A DNA stretch of 64,000 bases from Pratylenchus scribneri. Its lineage: Eukaryota > Nematoda > Chromadorea > Rhabditida > Pratylenchidae. Where the stretch lies: NCBI GenBank assembly GCA_030063045.1, contig JAQSEB010000002.1, positions 1,116,001 through 1,180,000 on the forward strand, written 5' to 3'. How positions within the stretch are numbered: the first letter of the stretch is position 1; each line of letters starts with the position of its first letter. Both the position numbers and the translations under genes were made by a program. Of this stretch, positions 63,680 to 64,000 are shown in pieces. The notes beneath the pieces are model-generated. The model was not told the DNA's origin. It searched no databases and saw only the letters and a program-made list of their open reading frames with translations.

Positions 63680-64000
63680 GAAAAGGGAGGGCTGATTGAG
63701 CATTCACATTGGTTTTTGGCTCATAGCACAGCAAGGAAATAGCCAAATTGGGAAGGCGATATACCTTTGGAAAGCACTAAAATTACCCTAAAAGTGGCTA
63801 AATAAAACCTAAAAAATTGACCATTTTAAAAAAAGGGGAGGGATAAATGTCGATACAACCGATTATATAACCAGTCACATTAGTTTTTGGCTTATAGCTC
63901 TATGAGGTAATAACAAATCCAGGAAAGTGAAATACCATTTAAAAGCCCAAAGTGCCCTTTATAAAGTGCTTTAAATTTTTTTATAAAATACAACGTTTTT
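63680..64000. other. 3' UTR or intron after exon 46, with two GGCGATAT-family arms
   Basis: At about 63718-63800 and 63885-63985 there are two direct copies of the foldback-family arm (GGCTCATAGCACAGCAAGGA..GGGAAGGCGATATACC and GGCTTATAGCTCTATGAGG..). No AATAAA signal was found in these 320 bases, apart from the TAAATAAAACC at 63799-63809, which contains AATAAA. No laminin G coding sequence is visible before the window ends. Confidence 0.5.

Noticed and set aside
63128..63746. Long minus-strand ORFs (191 and 204 codons) opposite exon 46
   Set aside because: Shadows of the basic/acidic perlecan tail on the plus strand, which is supported by splice phase and Ig homology.

Overview
The window is a piece of nematode genomic DNA: AT-rich, with many short exons, GT-AG introns of very different sizes, and genes nested in introns of other genes. 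Nematode origin is supported by a cuticle-collagen gene with the C-terminal [15 protein letters not shown] block and by an UNC-52-type perlecan. I cannot fix the species. A tylenchid (plant-parasitic type) worm would fit the base composition and the intronic satellites, but that is a guess.

Layout. 165-1375 (+) is the 3' part of a cuticle collagen. 3791-4962 (+) is a complete four-exon gene for a 129-residue secreted helical protein I do not recognise, with a satellite array in its second intron. From about 7.3 kb to the right edge almost everything belongs to one plus-strand gene, a perlecan (unc-52-like). I traced 46 exons from 10907 to 63679 with consistent splice phase at every junction, giving a 2852-residue model: signal peptide, SEA-like module, Cys-rich spacer, five LDLa repeats with a charged helical insert, Ig, three LDLa, Ig, laminin EGF / laminin IV / laminin EGF, fourteen Ig-type units and a very basic tail. 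Two further exons with signal peptides (7312-7753 and 26594-26690 or 26738) end in the same splice phase as the SEA exon and look like alternative first exons. The second would give the N-terminus SP-Ig-LDLa(3)-Ig that I remember for C. elegans UNC-52.

Two genes lie inside perlecan introns on the minus strand. One is a four-exon MBOAT acyltransferase of the Hedgehog-acyltransferase (HHAT/Rasp) type (17103-13403). The other is a three-exon, 405-residue protein of unknown function (36163-33789).

The introns are full of repeats: a CCGGAA..CCGG minisatellite family at five loci, a 24-bp satellite at two loci, a GC-rich terminal-inverted-repeat element with an apparent 10-bp target duplication sitting in one of those satellites, several families of foldback (MITE-like) elements, and long poly(C)/poly(G) runs.

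How the genes relate: collagen and perlecan are both extracellular-matrix genes, in cuticle and in muscle/hypodermis basement membrane respectively. The HHAT-like enzyme is a secretory-pathway membrane protein and may simply be a passenger in the perlecan intron. Readthrough stop codons next to splice donors at the domain III/IV boundary and after domain IV suggest that short and medium perlecan forms are made by choosing between splicing and polyadenylation.
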